Shown one piece after another: positions 18,135 to 26,221 of a DNA stretch of 64,000 nucleotides (its first letter is position 1; the number at the start of each line of letters is the position of its first letter). The position numbers were made by a program, and so were the translations under genes. Under the pieces are notes generated by a model, which was given only the letters and a program-made list of their open reading frames with translations, had not been told where the DNA came from and made no database searches. The DNA is taken from contig NZ_FNVV01000012.1 of the NCBI RefSeq assembly GCF_900108345.1, forward strand, positions 754,978 through 818,977. Reading direction: 5' to 3'. This DNA is from Bacteroides ndongoniae. Lineage in GTDB: Bacteria > Bacteroidota > Bacteroidia > Bacteroidales > Bacteroidaceae.

Positions 18135-18254
18135 CTTATTCTTTAAAGAAATGTCCGGGGCATCCCGCATTTCATGATTCTTCATTTCTTATTTTTCATT
18201 CGCTTGGCTCAAAACCTTTTTTGATGTATATATAAAGGTATGCTCCTGATTTCC

Positions 18255-20939
18255 TCAGAAGAGTTTCATCTGTCCCGTTATCTCGTCGATGATGTCGCCC
18301 TCGCTCTTGTCGCGGTCGGGGTCCAGGTTTTCGGGCTCTTCGTCGGGAGTGTTGCCGGCGTTGTCGTCGGGCAGTTCGGGCTGACGGGTGGGCTCCAGCT
18401 CATTGATGGTCTCAACGGTGAAGGTGGTCAGGCGCTTTCCCTTGGCCTTGAAGCCCTTCACGGCGATGAATTCGTCGGCCTCGACTACCAATGGTTCGCG
18501 GAAGCTGTCGTGTCCGCCGAATACTACTTCTAAGCGCGGATAGTATTCGTCGGTCAGCAGAATGAGGCGGTTGTTCTTGTTCTCGCCTAAGTAGTTCTGC
18601 TTGCGGGTGAAGGGCTCGAAGCAGAAACGCTTGATGTAGGGATAGTTCTGCTGGTCGGCATCGTAGAGGACGGCGGTCCACACCTTGTCGGGACTGAATT
18701 TCTCGATGATGCGGATGTTGTCTTCGTAATGGTTGTTGACGTCGAAGTTGGTGGTATAGAAGTCTCCGTTGTTCAGCACCACCAGGATGAGTTCGTCGCT
18801 CTGGAATTCGCCCAGGTAGTCGCCGCGTCCGTCGTAGTTCAGGCGCAGCACGTCGCTGTCGAACCATACTTGTCGTCCGCCCAAGGTAGAGCCTCCCCGT
18901 TGCTTCAGGCTGATTTTGTGCACCGGGTTGCGGGTCAGAATGTTTCCGATGGCCTGCCGTCCCTTGATGCCTATCTTGCTGAAGTCTTCCTCGAAGATGA
19001 TTTTGCGCAGGCGCGGGTTAGGTTTCAGGGTGACTTTGATGATTTCGGCCTCGCCGTTGGGGTTGGCAGTGAAGTAGGTGATGCGCGAGTCGGGAGTGCC
19101 TTGGGTGACGTCGTACTCGCGGTCGCGCACAACGGAGGTCACGGCAAAGCGCTTGATGTAAGTGGTGCCTTCCTTGCCGTCGCGGTAGCACAGGTTGTAG
19201 ATGGTGCGCTTGTCGTTCTTCTTGAACACGTTGGCATAGAGTATGTTCTTGCCCACGAACTTCTTGTCGGCCACGGGGGTGACAAGGTAGCGTCCGTCGC
19301 GGAAGAAGATGATGACGTCGTCCAGGTTGGAGCAGTTGGCCAGGAACTCGTCTTTCTTCAGACTGGTTCCGATGAAGCCCTCCTCGCGGTTGATGTATAG
19401 TTTTTCATTGGCCTCGACCACTTTGGCCGAGTCTATGGTGTCGAAATTGCGCAGTTCGGTGCGGCGGGGGAAGTTCTTGCCGTATTTGTTCTGCAGCATG
19501 CGGAACCAATCGACGGTGTATTCCACGATGTTGTCTAAGTGGCGGTCAATCTCTTCGATGTCGGCTTTCATGCGGGCGATGGCTTCTTCGGCCTTGTCGG
19601 AATTGAACTTGAGGATGCGCGCCATCTTGATTTCCATCAGCCGCAGGATGTCGTCCTTGGTCACCTCGCGTACGAAGGTGGGGTAGTAGGGTGTCAGGCG
19701 CAGGTCGATGTGCTCGCAGGCGGCGTCCATGTTCGGGGCCTGTTCGAACTCGCGGTCCTTGTAGATGCGCTCTTCGATGAATACTTTTTCGAGCGAGGCG
19801 AAGTGCAGGCTTTCCATGATTTCGCCACGGCGTATCTGGAGTTCGCGGCGAAGCAGGGCCAGGGTATTGTCCACGGACTTGCGTAGCACGTCGCTCACGG
19901 TGAGGAAGTGGGGCTTCTGTCCGTCGATGACGCAGCAGTTGGGCGAGATGCTCACCTCGCAGTCGGTGAAGGCGTACAGGGCGTCGATGGTTTTGTCCGA
20001 CGACACGCCGGGAGCCAGGTGAACGAGTATCTCGACGTTGCCCGAGGTAAGGTCTTCCACTTTCTTCACCTTGATTTTGCCCTTTTCGCTAGCCTTTACG
20101 ATGGAGTCGCACACGCTTGCCACGGTTTTGCCGTAGGGAATTTCGCGGATGGCGAGGGTCTTGTTATCAATCTTTTCGATGCGTGCGCGGATACGTACGG
20201 CGCCTCCCCGTTCGCCGTCGTTGTACTTGCTGACGTCGATGCTGCCTCCGGTCTGGAAGTCGGGGTAGAGTTGGAATTCCTCGTGATGCAGGTAGCGGAC
20301 GGCGGCGTCGCACAGCTCGTTGAAGTTGTGCGGCAGTATTTTCGACGACAATCCCACAGCGATACCTTCGACCCCCTGAACCAGTAGCAGCGGGAACTTG
20401 ACGGGCAGGGTGACGGGCTCGCGGTTGCGTCCGTCGTATGACAGCTTCCACTCGGTGGTCTTGGGATTGAACACCACGTCGAGGGCGAACTTCGAGAGGC
20501 GTGCTTCGATGTAACGGGGGGCAGCGGCACTGTCGCCGGTCAGTATGTTTCCCCAGTTACCCTGGCAGTCGATGAGGAGGTCCTTCTGTCCGAGCTGCAC
20601 CAGCGCGTCGCCGATGGAGGCGTCGCCGTGGGGGTGGAACTGCATGGTGTGCCCCACGATGTTGGCCACCTTGTTGTAGCGGCCGTCTTCCATGCGGCGC
20701 ATGGAGTGCAGGATGCGGCGTTGCACGGGCTTCAGTCCGTCGAGGATGTGCGGCACGGCGCGTTCCAGTATAACGTACGAGGCGTAGTCCAGAAACCAGT
20801 TCTGGTACATGCCGCTCAGCTGGTGTTTCACGTTGGCATCTTTCGTGTCGGCGGGTTTGTAGTCGGAGTGTTCTTCGCTGCCTGCTTCGTTGAAGTCTTT
20901 TTCCAAATCGTCTTTCGGTTCGTCCAAGTTTTCGCTCAT
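18255..20939 (-). CDS. parC: DNA topoisomerase IV subunit A (GyrA/ParC family)
   Basis: 894 residues. It cleaves and rejoins DNA together with ParE. The winged-helix domain holds the catalytic tyrosine at 143 in APRYIEARLS, and the drug-pocket segment is HPHGDASIGDA (102-112) with serine at the usual quinolone-resistance position. The C-terminal part (about 520-840) has diverged beta-pinwheel repeats without a clear GyrA-box (QRRGGKG), which supports ParC over GyrA. The last 50 residues are highly acidic (DDNAGNTPDEEPENLDPDRD), as is the N-terminal extension (residues 1-38). No parE is adjacent in the window. A -7 box lies 52 bases upstream. Confidence 0.9.
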   Translation of the reverse strand: MSENLDEPKDDLEKDFNEAGSEEHSDYKPADTKDANVKHQLSGMYQNWFLDYASYVILERAVPHILDGLKPVQRRILHSMRRMEDGRYNKVANIVGHTMQFHPHGDASIGDALVQLGQKDLLIDCQGNWGNILTGDSAAAPRYIEARLSKFALDVVFNPKTTEWKLSYDGRNREPVTLPVKFPLLLVQGVEGIAVGLSSKILPHNFNELCDAAVRYLHHEEFQLYPDFQTGGSIDVSKYNDGERGGAVRIRARIEKIDNKTLAIREIPYGKTVASVCDSIVKASEKGKIKVKKVEDLTSGNVEILVHLAPGVSSDKTIDALYAFTDCEVSISPNCCVIDGQKPHFLTVSDVLRKSVDNTLALLRRELQIRRGEIMESLHFASLEKVFIEERIYKDREFEQAPNMDAACEHIDLRLTPYYPTFVREVTKDDILRLMEIKMARILKFNSDKAEEAIARMKADIEEIDRHLDNIVEYTVDWFRMLQNKYGKNFPRRTELRNFDTIDSAKVVEANEKLYINREEGFIGTSLKKDEFLANCSNLDDVIIFFRDGRYLVTPVADKKFVGKNILYANVFKKNDKRTIYNLCYRDGKEGTTYIKRFAVTSVVRDREYDVTQGTPDSRITYFTANPNGEAEIIKVTLKPNPRLRKIIFEEDFSKIGIKGRQAIGNILTRNPVHKISLKQRGGSTLGGRQVWFDSDVLRLNYDGRGDYLGEFQSDELILVVLNNGDFYTTNFDVNNHYEDNIRIIEKFSPDKVWTAVLYDADQQNYPYIKRFCFEPFTRKQNYLGENKNNRLILLTDEYYPRLEVVFGGHDSFREPLVVEADEFIAVKGFKAKGKRLTTFTVETINELEPTRQPELPDDNAGNTPDEEPENLDPDRDKSEGDIIDEITGQMKLF

Positions 20940-20990
20940 ATTCTATCGGGGAATTGTCAATGTCGTTACGGAAATTTTTTCTGTTGCAGG

Positions 20991-20998
20991 CAAAATTA
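20991..20998 (-). promoter_or_regulatory. -7 promoter box for parC
   Basis: TAATTTTG on the minus strand, 52 bases before the ATG at 20939. Confidence 0.5.
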
Positions 20999-21070
20999 CG
21001 AAAATTATCGGGATTTTGTGCAGTGAAACCGAAGAATACACCCCTATTTCTCGATTTTTGCCCCCTGTTT

Positions 21071-21180
21071 CGCAAGTGTTTCTCCCCCCTTTGTTCCACA
21101 CTTGCACGGCTCGCGAGCAACACTTGTACGGCTCGCGAGCCGTGCAAGTGTCCCACAAATGGAATGCAAGTGTGGCTCGA
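21071..21180. repeat. Modular palindromic repeat, locus E
   Basis: CACTTGCACGGCTCGCGAGC and CACTTGTACGGCTCGCGAGC are followed by the inverted form CGTGCAAGTGTCCCACAAAT and GGAATGCAAGTGTGGCTCG. It lies between two divergent genes (parC and glyS), upstream of both promoters, so it cannot be a terminator here. Confidence 0.85.
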
Positions 21181-21295
21181 AGGCCTTGCGTGCATGCCTC
21201 TCCGCAGGGGGTAAGGGCAGGAGGCAGAGGCTGAAGGGGTGCGTAAATTTTCAATTATTAAGTCCTTGCACGGTGCTACATATTGGATAAATATC

Positions 21296-21303
21296 TATCT
21301 TTG
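21296..21303 (+). promoter_or_regulatory. -7 promoter box for glyS
   Basis: TATCTTTG, 51 bases before the ATG at 21354. The 115-base stretch between repeat E and this box holds nothing else that I can identify. Confidence 0.6.
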
Positions 21304-21353
21304 TGGCGTTTTAAACGAGAATTAGCAATAAAATTAATCGATATTTTAAGAAA

Positions 21354-22895
21354 ATGGCACAAGAAGACGTTTTTAAGAAACTTGTATCACACTGCAAGGA
21401 GTATGGTTTTGTGTTCCCCAGCAGCGAAATCTACGACGGGCTGGGAGCCGTGTATGACTACGGACAGAATGGTGTGGAACTGAAAAACAACATCAAGCAA
21501 TACTGGTGGCAGAGCATGGTGCTGCTCCACGAAAACATCGTGGGCATCGACTCGGCCATCTTCATGCACCCCACAATATGGAAGGCCAGCGGACACGTGG
21601 ATGCGTTCAACGACCCGCTCATCGACAACCGTGACTCGAAGAAACGTTATCGTGCCGATGTTCTTATCGAAGACCAGATAGCCAAGTACGACGAAAAAAT
21701 CAATAAGGAAGTGGCCAAGGCTGCCAAGAAGTTTGGCGACGCCTTCGACGAGGCTCAGTTCCGCAGCACCAATGCCCGTGTGCTGGAACATCAGGCCAAG
21801 CGCGACGCCCTGCACCAACGCTACTCCGACGCGATGAACGCCGGTCCCGACCTGAACGAATTACGTCAGATCATCCTCGACGAAGAAATCGTATGCCCCA
21901 TCAGCGGTACGAAGAACTGGACTGAAGTACGTCAGTTTAACCTGATGTTCTCTACCGAAATGGGTTCGACTGCCGACGGCTCCATGAAGGTATACCTCCG
22001 TCCCGAGACAGCACAAGGTATCTTCGTCAACTACCTGAACGTGCAGAAGACGGGTCGTATGAAGATCCCCTTCGGTATCGCCCAGATAGGAAAAGCATTC
22101 CGTAACGAGATTGTAGCCCGTCAGTTCATCTTCCGCATGCGCGAGTTCGAACAGATGGAAATGCAGTTCTTCGTAAAACCCGGCACCGAGCTCGAATGGT
22201 TCAAGAAGTGGAAAGAAATCCGCCTGAAATGGCACAAGGCCCTGGGCTTTGGCGACGATCACTACCGCTACCACGACCACGAAAAACTGGCTCACTACGC
22301 CAACGCCGCTACCGACATCGAATTCCTGATGCCCTTCGGTTTCAAGGAAGTGGAAGGTATCCACAGCCGTACTAACTTCGACCTTTCGCAGCACGAGAAG
22401 TTCTCGGGCAAGAACATCAAGTACTTCGATCCCGAAACCAACGAAAGCTACACACCGTACGTCATCGAGACTTCAATCGGTGTCGACCGTATGTTCCTCA
22501 GCATCATGTCGGCTTCTTATAAGGAAGAGCAGCTCGAAAACGGCGAAAGCCGCGTAGTGCTGAAGTTGCCCGCTGCCCTGGCTCCGGTGAAACTGGCCGT
22601 GATGCCGCTTGTCAAGAAAGACGGACTGCCCGAGAAGGCACGCGAGATTATCGACGCATTGAAGTTCCACTTCAACTGCCAGTACGACGAGAAAGACTCC
22701 ATCGGTAAGCGTTACCGTCGTCAGGATGCCATCGGTACTCCGTACTGCGTCACTGTCGACCATCAGACACTCGAAGACAACTGCGTCACACTGCGCAACC
22801 GCGACACGATGCAGCAAGAACGTGTGGCCATCGCCGACCTTGACCGTCTGATTGCCGATCGCGTCAGCATCACTTCACTGCTGAAGACACTGTAA
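21354..22895 (+). CDS. glyS: Glycyl-tRNA synthetase (alpha2 type)
   Basis: 513 residues, the single-chain dimeric class II enzyme rather than the alpha2beta2 GlyQ/GlyS pair. It attaches glycine to tRNA-Gly. Motif 2 is in the region AFRNEIVARQFIFRMREFEQ (about residues 244-263), motif 3 is IETSIGVDRMFLSIM (near 372-386), and the C-terminal anticodon-binding domain begins around 400 (APVKLAVMPLVKKDG) and contains GKRYRRQDAIGTPYCVTVD. The start follows a good promoter. A large inverted repeat fills the gap to the next gene. Confidence 0.97.
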   Translation: MAQEDVFKKLVSHCKEYGFVFPSSEIYDGLGAVYDYGQNGVELKNNIKQYWWQSMVLLHENIVGIDSAIFMHPTIWKASGHVDAFNDPLIDNRDSKKRYRADVLIEDQIAKYDEKINKEVAKAAKKFGDAFDEAQFRSTNARVLEHQAKRDALHQRYSDAMNAGPDLNELRQIILDEEIVCPISGTKNWTEVRQFNLMFSTEMGSTADGSMKVYLRPETAQGIFVNYLNVQKTGRMKIPFGIAQIGKAFRNEIVARQFIFRMREFEQMEMQFFVKPGTELEWFKKWKEIRLKWHKALGFGDDHYRYHDHEKLAHYANAATDIEFLMPFGFKEVEGIHSRTNFDLSQHEKFSGKNIKYFDPETNESYTPYVIETSIGVDRMFLSIMSASYKEEQLENGESRVVLKLPAALAPVKLAVMPLVKKDGLPEKAREIIDALKFHFNCQYDEKDSIGKRYRRQDAIGTPYCVTVDHQTLEDNCVTLRNRDTMQQERVAIADLDRLIADRVSITSLLKTL

Positions 22896-22900
22896 TTTTT

Positions 22901-23046
22901 CAGTTGATAAGTTGACGGGTTGACAAGTGAACAAGGCTACAAAGATGAAGGAGGCAGAGGGTGAAAGAATATTCTGCTTATCCGCTTCCCCCGTTAACTC
23001 GTTAACTTGTCAACTCCTCAACTTGTTAACATGTCAACTCGTTAAC
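22901..23046. repeat. GTTAAC/GTTGAC inverted-repeat element, copy 1
   Basis: Left arm 22901-22935 built of words such as GTTGATAAGTTGACGGGTTG; right arm 22993-23046 with GTTAACTCGTTAACTTGTCA and further inverted words. It can fold into a long stem between glyS and the FKBP gene. It is the same family as 24704-24814 and 43866-44007. Confidence 0.8.
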
Positions 23047-23060
23047 TAAAAATAATCCAT

Positions 23061-23684
23061 ATGAACAAATGTCTTTTATACCTATCCCTCTTCCTGTTTC
23101 TGTCGGTAGGCTTTGCCGCTTGCGATGAGGTAGAAGAAGTGGGCGAGTACGACAACTGGGAGCCGCGCAATACTGCCTTTATCGACTCTATTCACGCCCT
23201 TGCTGCCGACCGTCTGCTGCCCCTGAACGCTGCGCAGGAAGAAGCGGACAAGTTCGAACCGGGCGAAATATTCGGTTTGGAGACTACGGCAAGCACCACT
23301 GCGGGCAAGCAGTATGTGTATTGCAAGAAGATTGTAAAAAATACGGCAGGTGCCGTGCCTGTATATACTAATACCGTAGAGACTCACTATTACGGTACGC
23401 TGATTACGGGCGATAGCTTCCAAGGCACGTTTGAGGGGTACGGAGCAACCGACCGCGGTGTACTTGATCCTGAGACAAAGGCACCGACAGCTTTCGACAG
23501 TCCAAGACAATTCTCGGTAAGTGGGGTAATTACTGGCTGGACTGCAGCTTTGCAATACATGCACGTAGGCGAACGTTGGATGCTTTATATTCCTTACCAG
23601 AGTGGATATGGTGAGAGTGGAAGTAATAATGTATTGGGGTATTCTGCTCTTACCTTCGACTTGCAGTTAGAAGGCATTGACTAA
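23061..23684 (+). CDS. FKBP-type peptidyl-prolyl cis-trans isomerase, lipoprotein
   Basis: 207 residues. The lipobox GFAAC gives acylated Cys21. A helical linker precedes a C-terminal FKBP fold from about residue 95: VETHYYGTLITGDSFQGTFE, then FSVSGVITGWTAALQYMHVG and RWMLYIPYQSGYGESGSNNV, the standard order of FKBP core motifs. Prolyl isomerisation of envelope proteins is the expected role. Two aromatic or acidic positions of the canonical pocket are altered (for example YGTLITGDSFQGT instead of GkLxdGtvFDSS), so activity may be reduced. It follows glyS, separated by a repeat, and ends at a long terminator hairpin. Confidence 0.88.
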   Translation: MNKCLLYLSLFLFLSVGFAACDEVEEVGEYDNWEPRNTAFIDSIHALAADRLLPLNAAQEEADKFEPGEIFGLETTASTTAGKQYVYCKKIVKNTAGAVPVYTNTVETHYYGTLITGDSFQGTFEGYGATDRGVLDPETKAPTAFDSPRQFSVSGVITGWTAALQYMHVGERWMLYIPYQSGYGESGSNNVLGYSALTFDLQLEGID

Positions 23685-23708
23685 GCTATTGCCGCTATAA
23701 ATAAACAG

Positions 23709-23788
23709 GCGCAGACCTATATCGAATGGAAAAGTGCGGGAATTGTCAGACAATTCCGGACAACATTCGGTGTAGGTCTGCGCTTTTT
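23709..23788. terminator. Nested-hairpin terminator in a convergent gap
   Basis: Outer arms GCGCAGACCTA (23709-23719) and TAGGTCTGCGC (23773-23783), extended by CGAAT/ATTCG, enclose a second perfect hairpin GGAATTGTC-A-GACAATTCC (23739-23757). TTTTTAT follows on the plus strand. It lies between the convergent FKBP and amino-sugar kinase genes. Confidence 0.75.
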
Positions 23789-23844
23789 ATGTTTGGGGAA
23801 CAGGCCGTTTGCATATTTCCTTCCCCCATTGTACAAAAACTGCT

Positions 23845-24675
23845 TTAGGCATGAAATCCGATCAGCCCCTCCAGCGGACTTTTTACGACTTGTCCCAGGC
23901 GGATGCCCTCGGCTTCGGCAGCCTCGGCCAGCAGCGGCTGGTAATGGAAGGCGATGGAACCCGTGAAGTGGACCTCGTACCGGCGATAGTCGTAGTGCTT
24001 CACGTTGCGGCACAGGAAGGCGCGGAAGCTGTCCGTCACCAGACGACGCACGCAAGGTTCCTGCAAGTGTCCGGCCAGGAAGGGCGACAGGCCTGCCAGA
24101 AAACGGTTGGGGAACGGACGGCGATAGACGCGGTCGATAATCTCGGCGGGCGTAAGGTCGTACTTCGACAGGAATTCGTCCTTCAGTGCCGCCGGCATCT
24201 GCCCTTTCAGCAGGTCGCCCACCAATAGTTTGCCCAGACAGGCACCACTGCCTTCGTCGCCCAGGATGAAGCCTAAGGGCGATACATTGGCCTCAATTTC
24301 GCGACCGTTGTAGAAGCACGAGTTCGAGCCCGTGCCCAGTATGCAGGCAATGCCCGCCTCGTGTCCGCACAAGGCACGTGCAGCGGCCAGCATGTCGGTG
24401 CAGACCTCTACGGCATCGGTGCCAAGGCTGCGAGTCAAGGCACGGTGCACTGCCTCTGCCTTGTCGTTGATGCAGCCCGCACCGTAGAAGTGCACGCTGT
24501 CGGGGCGTAACCCGTCCAGCCGGGGCAACAGTTCGCTGGTGATTTCCTGTTCTATTTCCTCCTCTGTCTGAAAGTACGGGTTGATGCCCCGTGTAGTCAG
24601 TTGTTTCAGCGGTTTCCCGCCTTCGGCCACGCACCAGTCGGTCTTGGTGGAGCCGCTGTCGGCTAAAAGTATCAT
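23845..24675 (-). CDS. BadF/BadG-type amino-sugar kinase (GlcNAc or MurNAc kinase)
   Basis: 276 residues with the ASKHA ATPase fold. Phosphate 1 is DSGSTKTDW (residues 6-14), phosphate 2 is IACILGTGSNSCFYNG (about 128-143), and an adenosine motif lies near GDEGSGACLGKLL (about 158-170). Family members phosphorylate N-acetylglucosamine or, in Tannerella forsythia MurK, N-acetylmuramic acid. The surrounding salvage genes make a role with peptidoglycan amino sugars likely, but the sequence alone does not tell GlcNAc from MurNAc. It is cytoplasmic and the last gene of the leftward operon. No MurQ etherase is in the window. Confidence 0.87.
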   Translation of the reverse strand: MILLADSGSTKTDWCVAEGGKPLKQLTTRGINPYFQTEEEIEQEITSELLPRLDGLRPDSVHFYGAGCINDKAEAVHRALTRSLGTDAVEVCTDMLAAARALCGHEAGIACILGTGSNSCFYNGREIEANVSPLGFILGDEGSGACLGKLLVGDLLKGQMPAALKDEFLSKYDLTPAEIIDRVYRRPFPNRFLAGLSPFLAGHLQEPCVRRLVTDSFRAFLCRNVKHYDYRRYEVHFTGSIAFHYQPLLAEAAEAEGIRLGQVVKSPLEGLIGFHA

Positions 24676-24703
24676 ATTTTGAGTTTTTAAGTTTCTGAGT
24701 TTT

Positions 24704-24814
24704 TAAGTTGATAAGTAAACAAGTTAACGAGTTGACAAGTTAACGAGACCACGAGGAAATGTCTTGTAGTCTGTAGCCTCGTCAACTCGTCTACTTGTTA
24801 ACTCGTCAACTAAC
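24704..24814. repeat. GTTAAC/GTTGAC inverted-repeat element, copy 2
   Basis: Left arm AAGTTAACGAGTTGACAAGT plus TAACGAG, central GACCACGAGG and TTGTAGTCTGTAGCC, right arm CTCGTCAACTCGTCTACTTG plus TTAACTCGTCAAC. It lies between AmpG and kinase genes of the same strand and overlaps the AmpG stop codon, so the last codons of that gene come from the repeat. Confidence 0.85.
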
Positions 24815-26143
24815 CTGTCTTTTCCCAAATTCCGGCTCTATCTGTTTTCTCACCAGTAGTGCCGCTACGATGCCCGGCACGGTGCAGAGGCAAACCCACA
24901 CGAAGAAGGTGGAGTAGCCCATCGTTTCCTGCAGCCAGCCGGCAGGCATCCCGGGCAGCATCATGCCTAAGGCCATGAAACCGGTGCCGATGGCATAGTG
25001 TGCCGTCTTGTGTTCGCCTTCGGCTATATATATAAGGTATAGCGTATAGGCGGTGAAGCCGAAGCCGTAACCCAGTTGCTCCACGGCTACGCAAAGTGCC
25101 GTGACCCATGCGCTGTCGGGCGTAGCAACGGCCAGCCAGACGTAAAGCAGGTCGGGCAGGTTGATGGCCAGTGCCATGGGCAGCAGCCAGCGACGGAAAC
25201 CGTGGCGCGACACCAGCAGTCCGCTGACTATACCGCCAACCAGCAACGCCGCCACACCCAGTGTGCCGTATATCATACCCACGGAGGCTGTGTCCAGTCC
25301 TAAGCCACCTGCCTCGCGACTGTCCAGCAGGAAGGGTGAAGCTATCTTGACCAGTTGCGATTCGCCCAAGCGATAGGTCAGCAGGAAGAAAAACATCAGA
25401 CCGATGTGCTTCTTCCGAAAGAAACTGACGAACGTCTGCACAAAGTCCTTCAGCAGCTTGCCGGCCGAAAGTTCGGGACGGCGTACGTCGGTGTCGGGGC
25501 GGGGCAGGACGAAGCGGTGGTACAGGGTAATCGCAATGAACAGACCTGCCATGAAGTAGAACGTCAGGCTCCATGCCAGCGGAATGTTCCCGCCCGATGT
25601 TTCCAGCCATCCGGCCAGCATCACCAGGATGCCTTGCCCGAAGATATTGGCCAGGCGGTAGAACGTGTTGCGGATGCCCACGAAGAACGACTGTTCGCCC
25701 GTGGTCAGTCCCAGCATGTAGAAGCCGTCGGCGGCAATGTCGTGCGTGGCCGAGCCGAAGGCCATCAGCCAGAAGCAGGCCAGTGTAGCCTGTACATAAT
25801 GGTCGGTGGGGATGAAAAAGGCGATGCCCGCCATCGAGGCGGCTATCAACGCCTGCATGGTGGTTATCCACCAGCGTTTGGTCTTGATGAGGTCCACAAA
25901 GGGGCTCCACAGCGGCTTGATGGTCCAGGGCAGGTAGAGCCACGAGGTGTAGAGGGCAATCTCCGTGTTGCTAAGTCCCAGCCGCTTGTACAGGATGACG
26001 GCCAGGGTCATCACGGCTACGTAGGGCAGCCCTTCGGCAAAGTAGAGGGTGGGGATCCATAGCCAGGGCTTGTGGGGCCTCACCCCCGGCCCCTCTCCCA
26101 AGGAGAGGGGGGGAGTGTGTGTGTGTTTTTTGTTATTGCTCAT
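24806..26143 (-). CDS. AmpG-like MFS permease for muropeptides
   Basis: 445 residues with about twelve hydrophobic segments. It matches AmpG-type permeases: WIPTLYFAEGLPYVAVMTLA, SWLYLPWTIKPLWSPFVDLI and FGSATHDIAADGFYMLGLT (near 110-130). AmpG imports anhydromuropeptides across the inner membrane. Residues 10-24 (TPPLSLGEGPGVRPH) do not belong to the family: they are the in-frame translation of a CCCCTCTCCC repeat placed between the start codon and the first conserved residues. The final residues (VS) and the stop codon are supplied by another repeat. Fourth from last in the salvage operon order, upstream of the kinase. Confidence 0.88.
   Translation of the reverse strand: MSNNKKHTHTPPLSLGEGPGVRPHKPWLWIPTLYFAEGLPYVAVMTLAVILYKRLGLSNTEIALYTSWLYLPWTIKPLWSPFVDLIKTKRWWITTMQALIAASMAGIAFFIPTDHYVQATLACFWLMAFGSATHDIAADGFYMLGLTTGEQSFFVGIRNTFYRLANIFGQGILVMLAGWLETSGGNIPLAWSLTFYFMAGLFIAITLYHRFVLPRPDTDVRRPELSAGKLLKDFVQTFVSFFRKKHIGLMFFFLLTYRLGESQLVKIASPFLLDSREAGGLGLDTASVGMIYGTLGVAALLVGGIVSGLLVSRHGFRRWLLPMALAINLPDLLYVWLAVATPDSAWVTALCVAVEQLGYGFGFTAYTLYLIYIAEGEHKTAHYAIGTGFMALGMMLPGMPAGWLQETMGYSTFFVWVCLCTVPGIVAALLVRKQIEPEFGKRQVS
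26078..26112. repeat. CCCCTCTCC-AAGGAGAGGGG repeat, copy 1 (inside AmpG gene)
   Basis: CCTCACCCCCGGCCCCTCTC followed by CCAAGGAGAGGGG. It lies within the first 25 codons of the AmpG-like gene and is read as PPLSLGEGPGVR. Copy 2 is in opposite orientation about 70 bases away. Confidence 0.85.
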
Positions 26144-26182
26144 AGTTGTTCTTTCTTTCTATATATGTATTCTATCCTAATT

Positions 26183-26215
26183 CCCCTCTCCTTGGGAGAG
26201 GGGTTAGGGGTGAGG
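26183..26215. repeat. CCCCTCTCC-AAGGAGAGGGG repeat, copy 2 (intergenic)
   Basis: CCCCTCTCCTTGGGAGAGGG followed by GTTAGGGGTGAGG, the inverse of copy 1, in the 78-base gap between the AmpG and SpoIID genes. The two copies could pair over their whole length. Confidence 0.85.
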
Positions 26216-26221
26216 CTCCTC

